This document shows, piece after piece, positions 9,560 to 21,607 of a stretch of 64,000 nt of DNA. Position 1 is the stretch's first letter. The number at the start of each line of letters is the position of its first letter. The notes below the pieces were generated by a model. That model saw nothing but the letters and a program-made list of their open reading frames with translations. It was not told where the DNA came from and made no database searches. The DNA comes from Pogona vitticeps (lineage: Eukaryota; Chordata; Lepidosauria; Squamata; Agamidae), in NCBI RefSeq assembly GCF_051106095.1, contig NC_135794.1, forward strand, positions 24,802,747 through 24,866,746, in the 5' to 3' direction. The translations under genes were made by a program, and so were the position numbers.

Positions 9560-11335
9560 GCAGCAGGGGTAGCCTTTCTGAACCATGCATGACGGGCATG
9601 CATCTGTCCAAATCCTGTTTTCTGGGAACTCATTATGCCTTTGCATCTCTTTACTGCAGAAAGAAGACTGTGATGTGCTTTGGATTGGGACCGGTTCTAT
9701 CCTTAGGTGGCATGAGGCAGCTGCCTCACGAAGAAGGATTTGGGTGTCCTGTGAAGTAAGTGATTATTTTAGTTACTTCTGGGAAACTAGAAAATAAAGT
9801 ATGGTGTTAAAAAAAAAGTACACCTATAATAGTAACTACATGATTTTGGGATTTGAAACCATCAGGGAAATAATGGCTCTTCAAAGTAATGCCCGGAGCC
9901 CAGATTCTGACAGCATCCTGCAGAGTGACTTGCCATTGCCTTTTTGGAGAATGTGTTCTTTCCACCTACGGCTGAATTTCCCCTCGTCGTTATTCTCCAC
10001 CTTTGCACTCCTGAGTCACAGTCGTGATGAATTTGCTGCAGTAGCACAGCAGCTAGTTTTGGCTGCCTGGTTTTCATGATTGTGGCTGGTACCGACGTAT
10101 GAGCCTGGAAAATTATGACACCAAAGTGATGATGCAGAAAGCTGGAGCCGGGGTGAACTTGAGTGACAGATGACAGCCTCCCTGGAATCTTTTTCAAAAA
10201 AAAAAAAGGTCTGCTGGCCGTGTGCCATTGGTTGAGCCTTGGCCAGGGACCAGACTGGTTGCTAATATGTATAAAGATTTAAAGCCTCAGAAGGAGCCGC
10301 TGCACTTTGATTGGGTTGGCCCTTGTGTTCTTCCTTTCCTTTCCTTTCTGTTCTTTTTCCTGGCAACCTTTAAACAGTCCAGGCCTGCTTTTGAATGCAA
10401 AGTTGTCTATTTCATGCAGGCAGTTTTCCTTCCTTAGAGCCGTGCCAGGACGATTTTGTCATGAGTCGAAAAGGGATGGGTGCTGCCGTGCAGGGCTGTG
10501 ATCCATCATATGTTTTCTGAATATCACTGCCCAAATCTCTTGCTGTGCTGTATAAGCAAGGTTGGCTATGGGAGATGGCATATTCCCCAGCCTGGCACTT
10601 GGTGGGGCAAAGCACGGTCCAAATAAATGGGGGGTAGATATATATTCCCTTTGATTAACCTGCTTAACTTCCTAAGATACATTCTTATCATTCAGACTTG
10701 CAAATTGGGCCCTTCCCATAGCCAATCATAAAGCAAAGCTCGTGGAATGCAGGATGAGCAGGTGAGGAAAAATCGAGTGTAGCGACAAGGTTTTACCACT
10801 CAGGGGAGCACTGCACTCTTAACTACTCACCAGCTCTTGAACAATGCATTAAAAGTATGAGCTAGTTTGACCCAGAGTGGAGGACATGGGGCAGGCAGCT
10901 GCCTCCCTCTGCTAATCCTTGGCACAGCCCTCTTTTGTTATAACATGTGGTCGCTAATTCTTTAAGCAACGGAATTTGGGAACAGTGCTGCTTACTTTGT
11001 AAGTCCCTTTAACGGAGAGGGCAGAGGAGAGAACAGGTGCTTTGGTAAGACTTTATTGGTGGGTATAAAAAGGAGAGCATAAGTGGAGATAAGCGGCAGC
11101 GCATTGCGTAAGCCGGTGGCTCTTCCACCCCGTGCCTGATCCAGCGGGAGAAATGCAGGCGTCCCCAAAGGCAGTCTGTGCCCCACTGGCAGGGAAGCAG
11201 CTTTGCTTCTCTCACCCTCTCCCACCTCCTTCATCATGCAAGGGATGATGATGAAGACGAGGGATCTAGTTACTGACTCCTCTGCTTCCCAACAGACATT
11301 TCCTGGAGTCCCCCATGAGATCAGGCAGAGGTCGG
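9560..11335. other. Intergenic, nothing recognised
   Basis: No exon, RNA gene or clear repeat. There is a short poly-A at about 10195-10207. Confidence 0.5.
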
Positions 11336-11339
11336 CACT

Positions 11340-11475
11340 GTGCAGCCAGTGGGCCCTCCAGTCCTGTCACCTCTGGAGCCAGAGGTTGGGAGTTCGATTC
11401 CCCTTTTGTGCCTCCTTGGACAGGGGCTAGACTCAATGATCCAGAGGGTCCTTTCCAGGTCTGCAGTTCCAAGAT
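11340..11475 (+). mobile_element. tRNA-derived SINE
   Basis: A box B-like agttcgattcc lies at 11391, followed by a body reading tgcctccttggacaggggct, agactcaatgatccagaggg and tccttccaggtctgcagttc. It is one of three copies of the same family in the window (others at 14885-15012 minus and 17940-18065 plus). Confidence 0.75.
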
Positions 11476-11529
11476 GATGATTACAACTTTTCCTAACTTG
11501 GTACTTTTTTTGTACTTTTTTGGTACCTT

Positions 11530-11640
11530 TTTTGGTGGGCTATAATTCTCATCAGCCCCAGCTAACTTGGCCAGTGGGGAAGGATGATGAAAAATGAAGT
11601 CCACAGCAGCTGGAGAATTATGGGTTGCAGAAAACTCCAG
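11530..11640. repeat. Foldback (hairpin) element remnant
   Basis: Degenerate copy of the 'ggactacaactcccatcagcccc' hairpin family: ggctataattctcatcagcc on one side and ctggagaattatgggttgca on the other. Confidence 0.5.
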
Positions 11641-11659
11641 AAAAGCTGTCTCTGAAGCC

Positions 11660-12735
11660 CGTCGTAAGAGTCAGGCTTGCACATCTGTTGACCATTGTTG
11701 GGCTGTCTGGGGCCATCTTTCAACAAGTGATCTAATGAATTGGTCGATCTTCTGACAGAGTATTGACCACTGTCCTCTTCTATTTTTTATTTTATTTTTC
11801 TGTAATTGGAGTTGTATGTTTGCAGTTGAGTCAGGAAGCCTCCCCCAGCATCTTGCAGGCCAACTAAAACAAGATTTGCTAGGGATAAAAGAATGGAGAG
11901 AGAAAAGAAAAAGAAAAAAACAAGAAAACTCAAGTGCCAATTCTTAGTTTTAGGTTGTTTCTCCCGTGTGCCCCGTGGTCATCCAAATAGACCCCTCCCT
12001 GTTGAACAGTAAGCTTTTTTGTGGTCTTAAAAATCTGAATAACTCGGTTGCCCAACCCTCCTCAAAATAGACATAATGAAACCTGAACTTGTAAGCTTTC
12101 AAAACATTTTTTCAACTCCAGCTTCTGGGTTTATACTTGGCCTCCTAAGAGGAACATAGATCTGCTCTCCTTGTTTGCTGCACTCCTGTTGTGACATTTT
12201 AACCTGCCAAAAATACACGTTAGACACAGAAAACTGTCATTTTTTATGGGGAAAATACAGTCTGTTTGTTGAGGGGTTTACGGTCTCCAGTATTCTCTGG
12301 TGTGAGCTTGGGCTGGCTTGCGTGTCTGTCTGCCGAGCAGTAATTCTTACCTTATTCTCCAGTGAGGTGACTATCTTTCAAAGGGGTTGGGAAAGAGTCA
12401 TGTCCTGCTGCTAAAAGGAAGGCAGATTCCTGGGTTATATTTTAATCTCTGGCAGGGGGCTGACGGCTTGTGTGTTACGGAGAGGATAGCGTCGCCCCAG
12501 CTGCCTGACCCTTTTTTGTGGATGCCTCCTCTTCCCCTGGCTCTCTCACCAACTCCAGCTGCTGCTTTCAGATAAGAAAAAAGGCCCAGAATAATCTACA
12601 TATGCAAAACGGGTTCTTTTCGTTTATTTGATTTGCTTTTATTTATTTATTTTTTTAAGTAGCCATCCGGTCTGTTGCCAAGATTTCAGACAGAATTACA
12701 TCACTGTTTATTATTTTATGGTCGTTTCGAAAAAC
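11660..12735. other. Intergenic, nothing recognised
   Basis: No gene. AT-rich words (tttatttatttattttttt) at about 12640-12657 may be another LINE tail scrap. Confidence 0.5.
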
Positions 12736-12739
12736 AAAC

Positions 12740-13018
12740 ACACTGATCTGCACCTTTGAGAGTCTTTTCTCCTTGCCAAGTCTTTTCTGACTTACGGTGG
12801 CCCTGATAGGATGTTTGAAATGTTCAAGGAGGAGTGGTTTTACTGATACTGCCCTTCCAGTGGGTTTATTTATTTATTATTTATTTTTTATTTATTTTAT
12901 TTATATGCCGCCCACTCTACCCAAAGGTCTCCATGCCCCAGGCTTGTGATTTGAACCCAGGACCCCTGAATCCTCATCAGACACTCTACCCACTACACCA
13001 TACTGGCTTTCAGTCCTT
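12740..13018 (-). mobile_element. SINE interrupted by a LINE 3' tail
   Basis: On the minus strand the head reads gccagtatggtgtagtgggt ... gtcctgggttcaaatc, a tRNA-like promoter with box B, at about 12935-13013. The matching SINE body (acttacggtggccctgatag, gttcaaggaggagtggtttt) lies at about 12760-12855. Between them, at about 12856-12930, is a LINE 3' end: gggcggcatataaataaaat plus an A-rich tail. This is read as a nested insertion; a composite SINE with a LINE-derived tail is the alternative. Confidence 0.65.
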
Positions 13019-13019
13019 T

Positions 13020-13590
13020 GGGCACACCCTTAGGCGCTCCGGATCCCTCAAAGTTTGTGGTCATTTTCCCTGGGGATGGAAGCAGAGTGCTCTCAGTCGT
13101 GACTGATAACCTGTTATCAAAGGAACCTTGCTTTGCCCGTAATTCCTTCTGGAGGCTAAAGAAATGAGCCTAGCCAAACGGACAGCTACGCCTTGTGGTG
13201 GGTGTGGCAATGCTGGAAAATCTGCTCAGCACCTCCAGCTTGCTTTGGTTTAATCTACTCTCCTCTTGTCCTTCCGACAGCTGGCCGTATTGCTTCCTTG
13301 GCTTTTAGCCCCATTACGGCAGGCATTCAATGCCCCTCTTAAACCCAAGGTGCAGGTTTGTGATCATATTATTTTAGTGAACATGCCAGGAGGTTTCTGG
13401 GGCCCACAGAATAAAAGAAAGGGGTCCGAGACACAAATGCAAAAATCAGAAGGACAGCAGCATGCAAAGCCTGAGTGATAACAGCAGCGTGTGCTCTACA
13501 GATGTCTAGTAAGGCGGGGGGCCCTTGAGTGCCCTTTTGTTTCCTGTTGTCTAGTGGGGTTACTTATGAGCAGGAGATTTAGGAGGACTG
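13020..13590. other. Intergenic, nothing recognised
   Basis: No exon or repeat identified. Confidence 0.45.
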
Positions 13591-13648
13591 GAAGCCTATG
13601 GCTCTGCAAGTGTTGTAGGACTCTTAAGTCCCATGATCCCTAGACAGC

Positions 13649-13649
<1 letters not shown>

Positions 13650-13732
<83 letters not shown>
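13650..13732 (+). repeat. (TTTA)n microsatellite, tail of the LINE
   Basis: About 21 units. It sits exactly where the poly(A)-like tail of the minus-strand LINE should be, so it probably arose by expansion of that tail. Confidence 0.95.
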
Positions 13733-13736
<4 letters not shown>

Positions 13737-14098
13737 ATATGCCGCCCACACTACCCGAAGGTCTCTGGGCGGCTTACGGCATTTAAAATACAATAAAAAG
13801 GCAAAATAAAAGCGCAAAATAATTAAAATGCAATTAAAATATATATTCTAAAAATTGCCATCAGACCTACAGCTGATATTATTTCAGTTAAAAGCCATTT
13901 GGAACAGGAAGGTTTTGACCTGGCGCCGAAATGTCATCAGCGTCGGCGCCAGACGAATCTCAGTCGGGAGGGCATTCCATAGTCTGGGGGCAGCTGCCAA
14001 AAAGGCCCTTTCTCTACAAGCCCTTCCTCTTACCTCCTTAAGGGATGGCTCTTTCAAAAGGGCCCCCTGGTTAGATCTTAACTTAATGAATGCTGAGA
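13650..14098 (-). mobile_element. CR1/L2-type LINE 3' end with (TAAA)n tail
   Basis: The minus strand encodes a RT-ORF C-terminus, RERAFLAAAPRLWNALPTEI followed by RLAPTLMTFRRQVKTFLF, which is the conserved end of CR1/L2-group LINE ORF2. It is followed by a 3'UTR with gccgcccagagaccttcggg and ggcggcatataagtt, then a long (AATA)n tail. It is 5' truncated at about 450 bp, which is typical of LINE integration. Confidence 0.8.
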
Positions 14099-14149
14099 GA
14101 TGATGGGAGGTGCAGTCTGACAGTCCATGCAGGGCCACGTGCTTCTTGC

Positions 14150-14884
14150 CATAGATTCTGAACCATAGATTTTCCTCCTCCTGTCCTTCAGAGAGTCATG
14201 GCTTCAGATAAAGGCTGGGGCTCCCGACTGCTCTGCTTGATCCTTGAATTAAATAGACCCACATTCTCTTTAAAGTCCTGTGCGAAACAGGAGCCGGACA
14301 TGATGCTGACAAGGCGCAGGATGGCGTTCGGGAAGGAGTCCCGAGACCTGCGTTCATTTCATGCTCAAAACTCTTGCTTGAAACTGCCTGGCTTTTCAAG
14401 AATTGTGACACATAAGGAGCGTTTACTCCTCCTCCTCGCCTTCTATCTGTCCAACAATGACACTTTTGTTAAATGAATGTTTTCCCACTCCTTACATCTT
14501 CAGCCAATTATGCCTCTTCCTGGAGCTTCCTATTTTCCTTGTCAAGATGCCTTTTTACATCATCAATCCCTCTCCTCCTTGGCCTCTGCTGGTTGTCTCT
14601 TTCATTCTAGCCCCTGGTTTGTTTACCAGGTTGAGTTTCTGGTCCCTAAATCATCACCAGACTCCTCTGCTAGCCGTCCTGGCTCTTTGTCACTGTCAAC
14701 TTGAAGGCCAAACCTGTTCTGAATTCTCCCATTTTTAGCTTACAGCAAAGTGCGTGTGGAGATTTTCAGAAATCTGGACGTGGTACATTGCTTAGACTGT
14801 GCACATGAATATTTTCTGGTTTGTGCTGACTCCAGTCAGATCACATCTCCATGTAGTGGAGTGCTTCAATGCAGAAGCAGATAA
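14150..14884. other. Intergenic, nothing recognised
   Basis: No gene or clear repeat was seen. Confidence 0.45.
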
Positions 14885-15012
14885 TAAATAATAATAAGAA
14901 TTTTAGAAAGGCAGAGCTGGAATGCACCCTCTGGATATCGAGTCCAGCTTCCTTCAAGGAAGGCACTGTGGGGAATCAAACTCCCAGATACCTAAACCAC
15001 AGAGCTATCCAA
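14885..15012 (-). mobile_element. tRNA-derived SINE
   Basis: Reverse copy of the family at 11340: gcagagctggaatgcaccct, cgagtccagcttccttcaag, and a reverse box B (ggggaatcaaactcccag). About 125 bp. Confidence 0.7.
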
Positions 15013-15224
15013 TAACTTTGTAGTTAGACGCACACAACCTCATATGCTTACTGTGTTCCCCTCTGTGGGGAGATGCATTGTATTTCTAGTTAAATGATAG
15101 TCATGCTTTCTAAATCCGCTTCCCTGCGTGTATAGACATGGGTATTTATTTTGGCGTGAACATTTCCTCCTTATTTGGGCAGTGATTGAGTTGCCCTCGT
15201 ATCTTTCACTCCTGTCCGTGTTTA

Positions 15225-15450
15225 CTCGCTCCGAGTCTAAGTAGACACCTTGTTCCTTGCATGACTCTCCATGTGGGCAGAATATCAAACTCAGGTGATC
15301 TGGGTTCAAATCCTCCCTGCTCAGCCAGGGAAACTCCCTGGTGGATGGCAAGAGTCAACCTCTCCTTCAACCCCTCACGTATCTCAAAAAACCTATTTAG
15401 GGTATCATTGGTGAGAAGCAACTGGATGGGTGGCAGTAACCACTACAATT
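15225..15450 (+). mobile_element. Sauria-type tRNA SINE
   Basis: A tRNA-like head with box B (gggttcaaatcctccctgct) is followed by a body ending in actggatgggtggcagtaac. It is diverged from the other SINEs in the window. The family is named from general resemblance. Confidence 0.55.
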
Positions 15451-15454
15451 GATA

Positions 15455-17225
15455 CATGCAACTTTGGTTATGCAAATAGTTGGAGAAAAGCCCAAGCAGC
15501 CTAAAGGTCGTGAGGGTGAAAAGGGGAGCAAATTTAACCCTTTCTTTCCCTCCCTGGCTAAGGCGAAAATCTCCTCTCCAAAGCTGCCGTCTGCGTAGTT
15601 TCCATTTTGCACTCGTAGGATTGTGTTACTCACAGTACAGTTACAGGAATGGCTGCTTTCTGCTCGATCAGTTTTGCATCAATTGCTCAAACTGATCAAT
15701 CAGTTTAACCCTGTTCTTGTTCACTCAAAAAGCAAGTCCCACTGAGTTCTGTGGTGCTTACTTCCAGGTTGAGGGTTGCTACCCACATGTTCCTGCTTTC
15801 TTTTCTTTTCTCTTTTTTTCTTGTCTGTCTGTCTTTCTGTCTCTCTTTCTCATCCTCTCTCTCTCTCTCTCTTTCTCTTTCTTTGACTGCTATACAGCCC
15901 ATCTGGCTACAAGGCCAATTTGGATAGTTTACAATTAAAAAACAACCAAACAAACAGCTGTGCTGTGGACGCCAGCTTTTCCTTCTGCTCCGGAGACTCC
16001 ATGTGTTTATGTTTGAAGAATTAAACGTATAAAAAAAAATGCAAGTGCAAAGTGCTGGAATAGCATACAGCTTGGATTGGTGGTGAGGTACGGACATAGA
16101 TCTGCCCAGGCAGTCTTTATATATATATATTTTTCCTGCTGGGCATCCCAGAGCCGAAAACCAGCAGGTAAAAATAAGAGGAGCCGCGACCCGATGAACT
16201 GGAACTCATTGTGAGACCTGAGGAATACGAACTGCAAAAGAAAGCTTCTGCCTTTTGCAGAAAGGACGTGAACAGCCCGGAGGTTTGAGGGAGTCTCTGA
16301 GACATCTCTTCCACCAACCGTATCATCCGCCTCCTAATACCAGCCAAATTGCCAGTCCCTGGAATCATCCAGGCTTGCACGAGGGAGTCATGTTATCTCT
16401 TCCTCGGGCCTTTTGTTTTATGATTCCTGCCACTCTTCCTGGCCCGGCCCACAGGCGAGAGAGGGGCGCGTGGCTTTTCAGGAGCAAGGGCGAGACTATG
16501 CCGGAAGCGAAGCCAGTGCGCCAAGAGAGTCCAGGCTGCCCCACGGTCTCCTTCTTTCCAAATGTTTAGAAGGCCACGCAGGTTGCCCTTCCTCTCTCTG
16601 CTCCCTTCTTTGTGGCATGTCTCTCCTTTGATCTGCGTCCGGGCCTCCTCACCCTCCACCCTGGCCTGTTACTTCTGCCGCGCAGAGAGCTCGTCCGGTC
16701 CATCCTCACAGCAAAGCATGGGTCTCCGTGAAATGGGAGCGAGCCCTTTCTGTGAATCCCTCTAGTAATGCTGCCAAGATCTGTTCAGAGGATAAAAGAG
16801 GAAACACCCCAGATGAGACATGTTGGGGTTTTTTTGGACTACAGTTCCCAGAATCCTCTGTGCACATGGCCAGGTAGATGTTTGTGGGACGTCCAGGACC
16901 ATGAAACTCTGGAACTCATATAATTTGCAGGTGCGATGATTGGAGCACAGAAGGGTTAATAGGCACCCAAAACATCTAGAGAGCACAAGGTGGATTTTTT
17001 TTTGGGGGGGGAGAGGTGGAGTGGCGATGGAGGCTGTATTACTACTATAAGTTTATGGTTATGATAATGAACTATAAGTTTATTATCAATTAATTGCTGT
17101 CGTGTTTATACTATAAAATGATGTGCCATTGACCTTGATACTGTTTCACCACCATCAAGGTGGTCTATACGATATGTCTCCCCATTCGGACCCTCATGAC
17201 AGTCCTGTGCGAAGACGTCAGGCTG
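15455..17225. other. Intergenic with simple repeats
   Basis: No gene. It contains a pyrimidine-rich tract (about 15798-15886), an (AT)n run (16118-16132) and a foldback scrap (ggactacagttcccagaatc at about 16838). Confidence 0.55.
15798..15886 (+). repeat. Pyrimidine tract (CTTT/TCTG/CT)n
   Basis: Low-complexity CT-rich sequence with short TCTG and CT arrays. Confidence 0.85.
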
Positions 17226-17279
17226 TGTGCGTGTGTGCATGCATGCACGCACGCACATGAGTGAGGAAAAGGTCCAGGA

Positions 17280-17385
17280 TCACCCACCGAGTTTCGTGGC
17301 TGCACAGGGGCTTCAACCCAGGCGTCTCAAGCCTCTGTTCCTAATTCTCTACCCACTCCACCGCACTGGCTCTAAGAGCAGCCAA
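17280..17385 (-). mobile_element. Sauria-type SINE fragment
   Basis: The minus strand reads ccagtgcggtggagtgggta ... cgcctgggttgaagcccc, a diverged tRNA-like head with boxes A and B. Confidence 0.55.
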
Positions 17386-17699
17386 TGCCCCCCAAGGGTC
17401 CCCCACCTCACTTTCCTCCACTTCTCTGGCTCCTGGGCCCCAAAGCAGAGCGAACAGACCCTCCTCACGTCCGCCTGGCAGATCCTTTCTTTGCTGCATT
17501 GGCATAATCCCAAGCTGGCTCTCGGTTGGGTTTGTACCTCCGCCAGGGTCTGTTGCCTTTTGTGGTGGTGCCGGTCGATCGATCGAAGCGAGGCGAATGC
17601 TTGTAGAAACAAATCAGTCTTGAGGGCTCTTTCCCTGGGCTCGTCCTCTGCCTCTGAGAAAGGATTCCCCCACCCCCGACCCCATCGGCTTTTCTTGAA

Positions 17700-17900
17700 A
17701 GGCTTGCCATTTTGTAGATGGGTGGCTCTTGCTCTAATTAAAATTCTCCCCTTCACTTGTGCTTGGTGAAGCATTTAGTTGCATCGCTGGGAAAAGCACC
17801 CAATAAATAATGATGCAATTACATAGGATAAGGATCTGCCAAGGATCAATAGAATTAGACTGACCTGTAGGAGAGGCATCGATCCGCCCCAGAAATCCCA
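17700..17900. promoter_or_regulatory. Candidate conserved non-coding element
   Basis: A non-repetitive block with gctctaattaaaattctc, cccaataaataatgatgcaattacatagg and caatagaattagactgacct. It has several homeodomain-type ATTA cores. The role is inferred. Confidence 0.3.
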
Positions 17901-17939
17901 TTTGGGGATGAGAAGCACCCACAGGGGCGACAATGGCGT

Positions 17940-18065
17940 TTGAGGATAACTCAGTGCTTTAGGCGAGACGGCTGGAGAGCCAGAGGTTGGGAATTCGATT
18001 CCCCCACTACGTCCCTCCTTGACAAAGGCTGGACCCGATCCCATGGGGTCCATGCCAGCAATGCT
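17940..18065 (+). mobile_element. tRNA-derived SINE
   Basis: Same family as 11340: ataactcagtgctttaggcg, a box B at about 17991 (gaattcgattcccccac), then ctccttgacaaaggctggac and cccatggggtccatgcc. Confidence 0.75.
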
Positions 18066-19235
18066 GCTCAAAGGTGATCATTATTATATAATAAGAGGGA
18101 TGAAGCCAACGCCAGCGCGTGTCCAAAGAAGCTTCTAAGGAAGCCATTTATTTTCCACCTGGCATGGATGGGGTGCAAACACATTTTAAAAGACATGGAA
18201 CTGAAACAGGGCCGGATGGAAAGAAGAGTCTTCATGAATGTTTCACCCCCTTTTGGTGAAACGGCTTGACCAAGCAAGCCTGGGAAAGTTACTTTTTGAG
18301 ACTACATCTCAGAGGTTTCCTTCCTTGGAAGCTACATCCGACACTGGCTTCATTTACTTTTTGCTGCACTTTTTCCAGCGGTAGGGTTAAAAATTAAAAA
18401 TGGTGACGAGGCAGCTAGAACCCAGTTCTCAAATTTGAACCATGCTTGTCGGTTCATATTGTGGTGTAGTAAAACTGGCAGGTTGGTTTTTAGTCTTTTT
18501 TTCATGTAATAATGCCCAAAATTAAGTTTGCCTTTGCTGGTTGCCAGTGGATGAGTGATGTCAGTTATTTGCTCACCCCGAGAACTTCTCTGCCCAACAG
18601 CAGCCAGTTAAGGTCTCGTCGAGATGTGAACGAATCTTGAATTTCACCTGTCCCCCCAAAATAATTTGGGTAGTAAACGGTGACATAACTGTCTATTATA
18701 TTACATTTTTGCAAGGCCTGAACAAAAGTTTTAGCTAGGTAATCCTGGAAATTATAGCCCCAAAATGTAACATCCAAGCTCTACTCTTTGGCTTGCCATG
18801 CATATATATAAAAATCCAGAGGGATTCTTTGACTGGATGTGCTCCTCCTGCACTTTCTGATTTATGGCACTCAGCGCCCTCCTCAATACAGAGAGGAACA
18901 TTAATGTCAGTGTGACCTCCTATGTTCCTTGATGTTGATTTTATATCCAGGAGGTAACTTGATCGCATTGATTATTTGTGCTTCATCAGGTTTCTGATAT
19001 TCCCCCTATATCTGTATTCCATTCCAAGACATTACTCAACCAAGCGTGGCTTTGAGTTATCTTGTATTACCATAGATATATTTTGTCCCCTTTTTGATGT
19101 CTTATTTTGGGCCTGTGATTTATCCTCCGATGCTTTCCTCTCTTTGTCTCTTCCCTGTCTTGGCATGCCTGTTAAATCAGCTTTTCTTCTGCCCTCATCC
19201 GAGGGCACCGAACTTCAAAGCAGCAGCTGTAAAGC
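18066..19235. other. Intergenic, nothing recognised
   Basis: No exon. A short foldback scrap lies at about 18735-18765. Confidence 0.45.
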
Positions 19236-19239
19236 AGGT

Positions 19240-19340
19240 TGGGGAACAGGTAGCGTAGTGTAATGAACAGAGTGTGCGGTAAGCTTCAGGAGACCTGGGT
19301 TCAAATCCTCACTGAGGAATAGGAGCGGTAAATTACTCTC
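19240..19340 (+). mobile_element. Sauria-type SINE fragment
   Basis: A tRNA-like head (aggtagcgtagtgtaatgaa ... gagacctgggttcaaatcct) with box B. The body is short. Confidence 0.6.
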
Positions 19341-20550
19341 TGAACATCCCCTCTAGCTAAAAAACACATCAGGAACCTCATATGATGGAAGGCACAGAAC
19401 AGAGTAGAGGAGGACTGTCTGGTGCTTCCATCATCCTCCTGTGGCCAGTGGAACAGGTGGGTGGGAGTCATGGTCTGAAACACTGAAAAGGCCACAGATT
19501 TCCCCACCTCTGCTGAGTAGGGTGGGTCACCCCAAGCGTTACTATTCCAGCTGCTTCTCCGTTCTGGTTGGCTTTCCTGCCATACCTCACTTTAAAAAAA
19601 GTTCCATGACCATTTTGACCTCTAGGACTTGCAGTAGAGTCTCTTCTGGGAACAGTCCCATGAAACGAACCCCAGCTTCCAAAATACAGTGAATGTGTCT
19701 TGAAAAATCAAACTGTTCCATGTAACAACACGGGAAAATTAGAGGGCGGTTCTCTGTTTGAAGGCCTACCGTATTCGAAGGGCTAGTCAGCCTAAGTTTA
19801 GAGTCAGTTTAGAGTAGACAATACATGTTTAGCATGTCATTGGAAGTGGGGATCCCTTAAGAGGTGAAAAACTATCCCAGCATGATTTTTCCCTCACCTT
19901 GCACACGGCAAGTTAGGTTGCTTTTGTTTTGTGGTTGGTCATCGGGAAGTAAACCTGGGCTTTGTTTCTAGTCTGATTGCTCAGGCACAGGAGCTTTGAA
20001 GGAATTGCGTGTCCAGAGGAAAAATAATATAATAGCTAGGAATACACATTCCCTTCATTTTGGCCCACATTCTCTTGGGGCTGTGCACTGAATTTGGGGA
20101 TCTGTCTCCACTCACTCAAGAGCTGGTGTCAGGGTTCGGTGGTTCGGGGTCCCTTATAATTAACCCAGAAACGATTCCTGCCCCAGGCTCACCCCCTGCC
20201 TCTGTGACATCCCAAGTCCCCAGTTGTCCTCCTGAAACTCCAGCCAACGGGGTGCTCCTGAATCAGCCAAGGCTTCGTGCCTAGCCGTGGGCAAAACCCG
20301 TCAACCAAAGCCACGCTAGGCTATTTATCTTGCAGTTCTTTTAAAACTCAGTGTTTATATACCCAATTTGATTCACCTATAAGAAGAATGTGCCTGTGCT
20401 CACACACACTTCTTTAGTGCTTGTGACACAGGGCATTGTGGGGGAGTGGCTGTCTGCTCCTCCCATCTCCCTGAGGTGGGGAAGATGCTCACCTGAGGGG
20501 CTTCACCCTGGCCTCCCCTTCTGATCTGGAGCCTTCACTTTCCCCACTGG
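19341..20550. other. Intergenic, nothing recognised
   Basis: No exon or repeat was identified before the CA-rich array. Confidence 0.45.
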
Positions 20551-20656
20551 GACACAGACACAGACACAGACACAGACACACACAGACACACACAGACACA
20601 CAGACACAGACACAGACACAGACACAGACACAGACACACACACAGACACACACACA

Positions 20657-20732
<76 letters not shown>
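20551..20732 (+). repeat. Composite (GACACA)n / (CA)n array
   Basis: About 180 bp of gacaca hexamers changing to octamer-like units and then about 70 bp of pure (CA)n. A (CA)n array with point mutations spread by unit duplication would give this gradient. Confidence 0.95.
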
Positions 20733-20734
<2 letters not shown>

Positions 20735-20739
20735 GTCTC

Positions 20740-21530
20740 AGCACCCGAGCAGCACTTTTAACTTGCAAAGGGCTGATACGGCCTCCTGGCTTATTGATTC
20801 TGGAAGCAGTCTTTGCTTTATCTGCTAATATAGCCTTATCTTGCTGTTGGGTGATTGGGGGGGGGGGCTTTGTTTTACATTTAAATAATTTTCCTTCCTC
20901 TCCTGGCATTCTACTCAGGGTGCAGGAGAGCGAGCGACTCTTTCCCCCTGCAAACAGGTCGCTGGTCCGGCACAGATGGGGGGGGGGGACGGGGCCCTAT
21001 GCCCTCCCCTCTCCTCAGCTCCTCCTCTCTAACTGCTGTATACTTTTCTGACACATTAGATTAACTTCCAGCCTCGGGGCAATCTGTCAAAGGAATAGGG
21101 TCTGTCTTCTGCAAGATGACAGATTTGCCAGAGGCTAAAGTTTGGAACCAAGTCGGGGATTGCTTCTCCAGCAAAAGTAATTTTCCCTCTGCAGAAGAGA
21201 AGAACTATCACTGAATCAGCAGAACGGGATACCTCCAGCGTGTGGCGTGAGGCTGGGATGTGACTGGAACATTAAAACAAAAAAACAAAACAAAATTTAA
21301 AAAAAAACACAAAAACCCCTTGCAACAGGCAAGATTTTAATATTTTTTGAAAGAGGCTTTTGTGCTGGAAGGGAGATTCTAGGAATATCAACATGGGGGA
21401 GCCGTTCCAGAGGATACGGTCAAGAAACATTGCCTAGGAAAAGTTCTCCATTTTGTCTCCTTCCAAATACAAGAGGCAACCTACATGTTCAAAACTTTGC
21501 CCCAATCGGTGGGGAAGGTGTGGATCTCTG
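20740..21530. other. Intergenic, nothing recognised
   Basis: Poly-G runs at about 20858 and 20979. No gene. Confidence 0.45.
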
Positions 21531-21536
21531 GATCGC

Positions 21537-21607
21537 GTTGGGCTCCAGTTCCCATCTTCCCCATCACGGGCTCTGTTGGCTCAGGCTGATGGGTGTTGGA
21601 GCCCAAC
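21537..21607. repeat. Short foldback element
   Basis: The 20-nt arms gttgggctccagttcccatc and gatgggtgttggagcccaac are inverted copies with about three mismatches, with a loop of about 31 nt. It belongs to the dispersed 'ttggactacaactcccat' hairpin family. Confidence 0.7.

Larger units (their letters stand above)
13595..14148. mobile_element. Foldback element split by a LINE
   Basis: The left arm at about 13595-13648 (tgttgtaggactcttaagtc, ccatgatccctagacagcat) pairs with the right arm at about 14099-14148 (gagatgatgggaggtgcagt, ctgacagtccatgcagggcc). The arms are the two halves of the common squamate hairpin repeat. They flank a minus-strand LINE 3' fragment, so the LINE inserted near the hairpin centre. 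Confidence 0.55.

Noticed and set aside
17985-18005. Box B-like sequence suggesting a tRNA gene
   Set aside because: No cloverleaf or full box A spacing; the segment is the head of a SINE, as are the other box B matches listed.
20489-20909. Cys/Val repeat proteins over the CA array
   Set aside because: Translations of a microsatellite, not genes; the same applies to the frames over 41.7-42.3 kb.
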